Part shown: positions 13,065 through 13,896 of the stretch, piece by piece
Layout of the letters: the number at the start of each line of letters is the position of its first letter
Position numbering within the stretch: the stretch's first letter is position 1
NCBI GenBank assembly: GCA_036402075.1
Contig: DASWTP010000077.1
Location: 1 to 13,896 of the forward strand
Origin: Chryseosolibacter sp036402075
Lineage (GTDB): Bacteria; Bacteroidota; Bacteroidia; Cytophagales; Cyclobacteriaceae
DNA: 13,896 nt
Direction of reading: 5' to 3'
Translations under genes and position numbers: made by a program
Notes under the pieces: generated by a model
What the model was told of the DNA's origin: nothing
Database searches by the model: none
Seen by the model: the letters and a program-made list of their open reading frames with translations, nothing else

Positions 13065-13896
13065 TTAATCAGAACGCAAGCTGTTGATCGGCTTCATCGA
13101 GGCCGCCTTCACAGCCTGGTAGCTGACTGTCAATAAAGCGATCGCCATTGCTACTAATCCCGTGACAACAAATACCCACCACGACATCTGCACACGGTAT
13201 TCATACTGCTTCAGCCATCCTGTTAAAAAATAATATGATATAGGAATGGAGATGAGGCAGGAGACGACCACCAGGACAACAAAATCCTGCGATATCATCC
13301 GCCATAAATTGAAAGTGGAAGCACCCACAACTTTTCGGATGCCGATTTCTTTCGTTCGTTGCTCGGCAACAAACGATGCAAGCCCGAATAGCCCCAGACA
13401 GCTGATAAAGATGGCTAGCACAGCAAATACGGTTGACAGTTTTCCAACGCGTTCTTCGGCTGCAAATTTTAGCGCATACTCCTCGTCTGCAAATTTGTAA
13501 TCGAATGGTACCGAAGGAATTATCTTCTTAAACACTGCTTCGATCTTAGGAAGGGCTTCAGCAGTGCTGATTTGTGGATTGATCGTGATGTTGATCCAAC
13601 TTGTGCCGTGTTTACTTAGAAAAAACACCGAAGGTACGGAAGGCGAATAAGGCGAATTCATCACCATATCCTTGACAACTCCAATAACCGTAAAGCTTGT
13701 GAACTTGCTTCGCCAACCGTTCTGCCACCGAATCGTTTCACCTATCGGATTTTGAAAACCTAATATCTTCGCTGCGGCCTCGTTAATTATAAAACCAGAC
13801 GAATCACTCGCTATATCTCGCGAAAAATCGCGGCCACTAACAATCTGCCAGCCTACCGTCTTGCCGTACTCAGGTGTTACCGTGACGGTGGCCCAG
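13065..13896 (-). CDS. MacB/FtsX-type ABC transporter permease (partial, N-terminus outside window)
   Basis: The frame is open from the right edge (first full codon at 13895) to TAA at 13065, about 276 residues of the C-terminal part. The first roughly 145 residues are the end of a periplasmic MacB-type core domain (GWQIVSGRDFSRD, then INEAAAKILGFQNPIGE, then FTVIGVVKDM). The FtsX domain follows, with three hydrophobic segments and the signature FVAEQRTKEIGIRKVVGAS after the first. The C-terminus ...VKAASMKPINSLRSD is typical of these roughly 800-residue Bacteroidota permeases. They form mechanotransmission-type ABC systems with an ATPase and often an efflux role; neither is visible here. An in-frame ATG at 13667 would drop most of the periplasmic domain and is not the true start. 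Substrate unknown. Convergent with the 9944-12758 operon. Confidence 0.9.
   Translation of the reverse strand, partial: WATVTVTPEYGKTVGWQIVSGRDFSRDIASDSSGFIINEAAAKILGFQNPIGETIRWQNGWRSKFTSFTVIGVVKDMVMNSPYSPSVPSVFFLSKHGTSWINITINPQISTAEALPKIEAVFKKIIPSVPFDYKFADEEYALKFAAEERVGKLSTVFAVLAIFISCLGLFGLASFVAEQRTKEIGIRKVVGASTFNLWRMISQDFVVLVVVSCLISIPISYYFLTGWLKQYEYRVQMSWWVFVVTGLVAMAIALLTVSYQAVKAASMKPINSLRSD

Noticed and set aside
13065..13667. Complete small membrane protein starting at 13667
   Set aside because: The frame stays open to the window edge and the upstream codons encode the MacB periplasmic domain, so it is a truncated view of a large permease.

Overview
The window looks like chromosomal DNA of a Bacteroidota bacterium, probably of the Cytophagales type. 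The signs are exact TAnnTTTG-type -7 promoter boxes, almost no Shine-Dalgarno sequences, many secreted proteins whose signal peptides end in 'AQ', several AraC regulators of different architecture, and a MacB/FtsX permease with the EIGIRKVVGAS signature. This assignment is inference from sequence style; there is no rRNA or marker gene.

Region 1 (1-2993, minus strand) is a persulfide/sulfide-handling operon. It reads leftward: an ArsR-family repressor fused to a rhodanese domain, a CstB-like persulfide dioxygenase with pseudo-rhodanese and active rhodanese domains, then a second fusion in the opposite order (rhodanese followed by metallo-beta-lactamase/persulfide dioxygenase) that runs off the left edge. 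A perfect 9-bp inverted repeat in front of the operon covers the predicted -33 box of an exact Bacteroidota promoter, so it is a good candidate for the autoregulatory operator.

Region 2 (3036-8441, plus strand) starts with a membrane-embedded AraC regulator transcribed divergently from the sulfur operon and closed by a small hairpin terminator. A tight three-gene operon follows: a small exported protein, a sterol-desaturase/fatty acid hydroxylase fused through an internal signal-peptide-like segment to two DUF2147 domains, and an APH/choline-kinase-like phosphotransferase. A soluble AraC regulator and a small secreted beta-barrel-like protein come next.

Region 3 (about 8500-12980) is a 4.3-kb block: a cupin-type AraC regulator divergent from a three-gene operon (Tat-exported aldo/keto reductase, exported UlaG-like metallo-hydrolase, lipoprotein with two ABM monooxygenase-like domains). 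The block is bounded by two diverged, colinear, same-orientation intergenic repeats of about 170-185 bp (copy A 8497-8680, copy B 12815-12983). They share phased TTTAGG motifs, GTTAC pairs with an 11-bp period, and a hairpin at the same place whose sequence differs between copies while pairing is kept. I consider this the least explained element in the window. Copy A is followed by another GTTAC pair and a perfect 16-bp inverted repeat.

Region 4 (13065 to the right edge, minus strand) is the C-terminal part of a MacB/FtsX-type ABC transporter permease. No tRNA, rRNA, CRISPR array or intact transposase is visible.
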